A DNA stretch of 64,000 nucleotides from Saccoglossus kowalevskii (taxonomy: Eukaryota; Hemichordata; Enteropneusta; Harrimaniidae): the NCBI RefSeq assembly GCF_000003605.2, contig NW_003107587.1, positions 384,939-448,938 of the forward strand, given 5' to 3'. Positions 61,691 to 64,000 of the stretch are shown piece after piece (position 1 is the first letter of the stretch; the number at the start of each line of letters is the position of its first letter). The notes under the pieces are model-generated. The model ran no database searches. It was not told where the DNA came from and saw only the letters and a list, made by a program, of their open reading frames with translations. Both the position numbers and the translations under genes were made by a program.

Positions 61691-64000
61691 TAAACATCCA
61701 GGATATTATGCGGCCAAGTGAAGCGTATGTTTACCGTTATCGCTTGTACGGACCGTTGCTAGGAAAAGAACGTCTGTTCCAGATTGCGGTGTTCGCAAAT
61801 GTTCGGATGGAACGGTGATATGAGTGATTAATTTGAAGAGTAAAATTTATGTATAATCATCTGAGAAGCTTGCAATACAAAATACAGCAGCATGAATATG
61901 AGCGTCGGCCAAATAATTTTCTGCGCATGTGTACAAGCGCCCGTAATCGACTATAAAAGGTTATTCGCGGAAAATAAAAAAAAAATCGTTCGAGTGCGAT
62001 AATTAGCCACAAATTATATCTTTATCATATGTGCAACGTTGTGAGTAAAAAAAAAAAAACTGACCACAGATAAATGGGCGAGAGAGGAAAGAGGAAAGAA
62101 CAGGGCCGAGACCTGTTTAAATGGAGACAAGTACAGTGTGCGTACTTTGAGAATTGCACTCTTTACTCTGTTGCCATAGAACGTTCAAAGTAAACAAGAC
62201 GTCATCGTGCTGACTTCTGCACTATTAGCGTTCTTGGTTTGTGCCGAAAACGAGTCACAATTTAACCGGAGTCGAAAAATAACACAGGGTAATAGTATAG
62301 CGTGATGTAGATTAAATACCGCTAAATATTACCGGAGCTGAGATTGAGTCAATGTGTTATATTAAATATGAGGGGTTGTCTCATATGTCACACTCGTAAT
62401 ATCAGGCACGATTCATTGAATAAAACTCAAATGAGGATTTCGATAGAAAGCTCATAAAACCGAAGGTCGTGCTAAAAAATTAAAAGAAGTAATTTGCACT
62501 TCTATTAATACTGTTCGAAATAGTAGTTATCGTATTATTATCGTATCTCATATGCCTCGGTGTTGGGTTTTCGTTGAGTCTGTCCACGTTCGCTCAATTT
62601 ATTATATTACATATTTGATGCAGAGTGGGTAATTGGCGGCAACGTGTGCTATGGCATAATCCATTGCATTATTATATAGTTTTGTCAATTTCTGCTCACC
62701 TTGTCGATTGTCGTTTTGAAGTACGCGCTGTATTTGAAGATGAAAAAAAACAATATGCGAAAATCACTAAAATGTCAGAATACATACATTTATTTAGAAA
62801 GATATAATTTCCATTATAATAAATTAGTCACAAACTAACTATTAGGTAAAATTGAAATTAGTTGTTACTGCAAAAAATGAATATTGAAATGTACTAATCG
62901 CCGCAGTCAGTCAGTCAGCCAATCAGCCAGTCAGAAACATATGGCACTTACAATTACGTCATATGATCTATTGCGGCCATTGTGCTTGTGGTTTTTAACG
63001 TCGAGACGTGTCTAGATAATAGAACATTTGTTCGGAAAACCAACGAAAACGCCACTTTCGTATTGGCTATAACTGTCCATAATTATGTGAATGTGCCAAA
63101 CGTTAGAAGTCATAGTGCAATTGACAAACATCGCATGCGCATGCGTCATTCTATATCAAATATATACATTACTATAGCAAGCAATGAACATTACCATCAT
63201 TGAGAACACCATATATGGGAATATAAATGTATATTTAAATTTGTTGTTCCGGGATAATCCGATTAAACACAAACGCCCACAACGTAAACACATTTGTAAT
63301 ATTGTATATTGGGTGCGATTCACTCGATTGCTCCAACAATATTTTGTTGTTTAACGCCCTAGTTTATAACTTTCACACCGAGTATATTAGCATATGCAAT
63401 TTACAAGGCGGCAATAGAGCTTCCATGCCGTTAACGAATAGCCGCGCTCTAACGTGGCTTCGTTGTACAGGGCTAATACGTGTCGCTGGCATGTATGGAT
63501 AGCGAAGATGTGATACTATTTGGTCTATCATCTGTGATACCAGCAGCTATATAGGCAATACGTGTTGTCCAGTGGATTAATCACACTAAGATAAACGATT
63601 TGTAATTAAAGCGCCTCCCTGCAAGTAACTCATCTCCCAGATGATATTTTGCGAGCAAAATATTTCTGATTAACAGTATAGCGCCCTTTCTCAGTAACTG
63701 TCACTTTAAATATATTATGACTAAGACGTAAGATAATAATCCTATAATCTCGCTATAGTCTCCTTAGAACATGTTTACATCCGGGACAACTCTCCTACCC
63801 ATAATGCACTAATACAATAATGCACGAACAACCAGATTTTTAGAAAAACAATAGTTGTGATAAAACTAAACAAATAGATGCACACTAAATTTACAAAATT
63901 AGCTACATGAAACAGCGACTTGTTTGGTTTTTCAGAATACGAAATATAGAAATATTTTTTTTACTCATATTGAAACTGTAAATATTATACATATATCCAG
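61691..64000. other. intergenic to window end
   Basis: No gene recognised. A CAGT/CAGC-type short repeat (about 62903-62934) lies in AT-rich DNA; the 60-73-codon frames here lack domains. A gene reaching in from beyond the window end cannot be excluded. Confidence 0.55.

Noticed and set aside
1-64000. CRISPR arrays, operons, bacterial promoters or plasmid origins
   Set aside because: No regular spaced repeats or prokaryotic gene organisation; the sequence is typical animal nuclear DNA.

Overview
The window is AT-rich, intron-scale, gene-poor DNA from an animal nuclear genome. The best-supported gene is a rhodopsin-family receptor whose coding region is one uninterrupted exon. The rest is mostly non-coding: microsatellites, degenerate tandem duplications, small inverted-repeat transposon relics, a tRNA-type SINE beside an assembly gap, and fragments of older mobile genes. 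The mixture of DUF6589-type relic, TA- and TTAA-flanked MITEs and short tandem-core repeats with a CAGACAAACAA-like tail fits a marine invertebrate (hemichordate, echinoderm, mollusc or similar). The sequence alone does not settle the phylum.

Layout. 0-19.6 kb: largely empty AT-rich DNA with one dispersed repeat (2.1 kb), a strong hairpin (1.4 kb), several exon-like GC-richer islets with open frames of unknown identity (4.5, 12.3, 13.0 and 13.9 kb) and a TTAA-flanked MITE (15.5 kb). 19.6-22 kb: a 259-bp N gap, the 3' part of a SINE, then about six degenerate copies of a ~140-bp tandem unit. 23.6-27.2 kb: a candidate two-exon mini-gene, an (AAT)n array and further unassigned open frames. 27.7-28.0 kb: (CA)n/(TA)n abutting a TA-flanked MITE. 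29.1-30.7 kb: the receptor gene with TATA-like box, CRE-like site, coding exon and poly(A) signal. 32.7 kb: a CpG-rich inverted pair of NRF1-type and CACCTG sites.

35.5-40.2 kb: two independent local duplications (about 560 bp and about 812 bp), a (TATATG)n array and a possible membrane-protein terminal exon. 43.9 kb: a 59-bp duplication, each copy with a CACGTG E-box. 50.8-51.1 kb: a solo-LTR-like fossil. 54.6-56.1 kb: a broken DUF6589-family gene next to an inverted second copy of the 2.1-kb repeat. 59.8-61.7 kb: a second TA-flanked MITE, a perfect palindrome between 8-bp direct repeats and a 114-codon open frame.

The receptor belongs to the bombesin/GRP-CCHamide-endothelin branch and should couple a secreted neuropeptide to G proteins at the plasma membrane. 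No ligand precursor or second pathway gene is recognisable nearby, so I see no multi-gene system here. The observations most worth a second look are structural (palindromes, duplications, paired regulatory motifs) and the small candidate exons, which need transcript or cross-species evidence.
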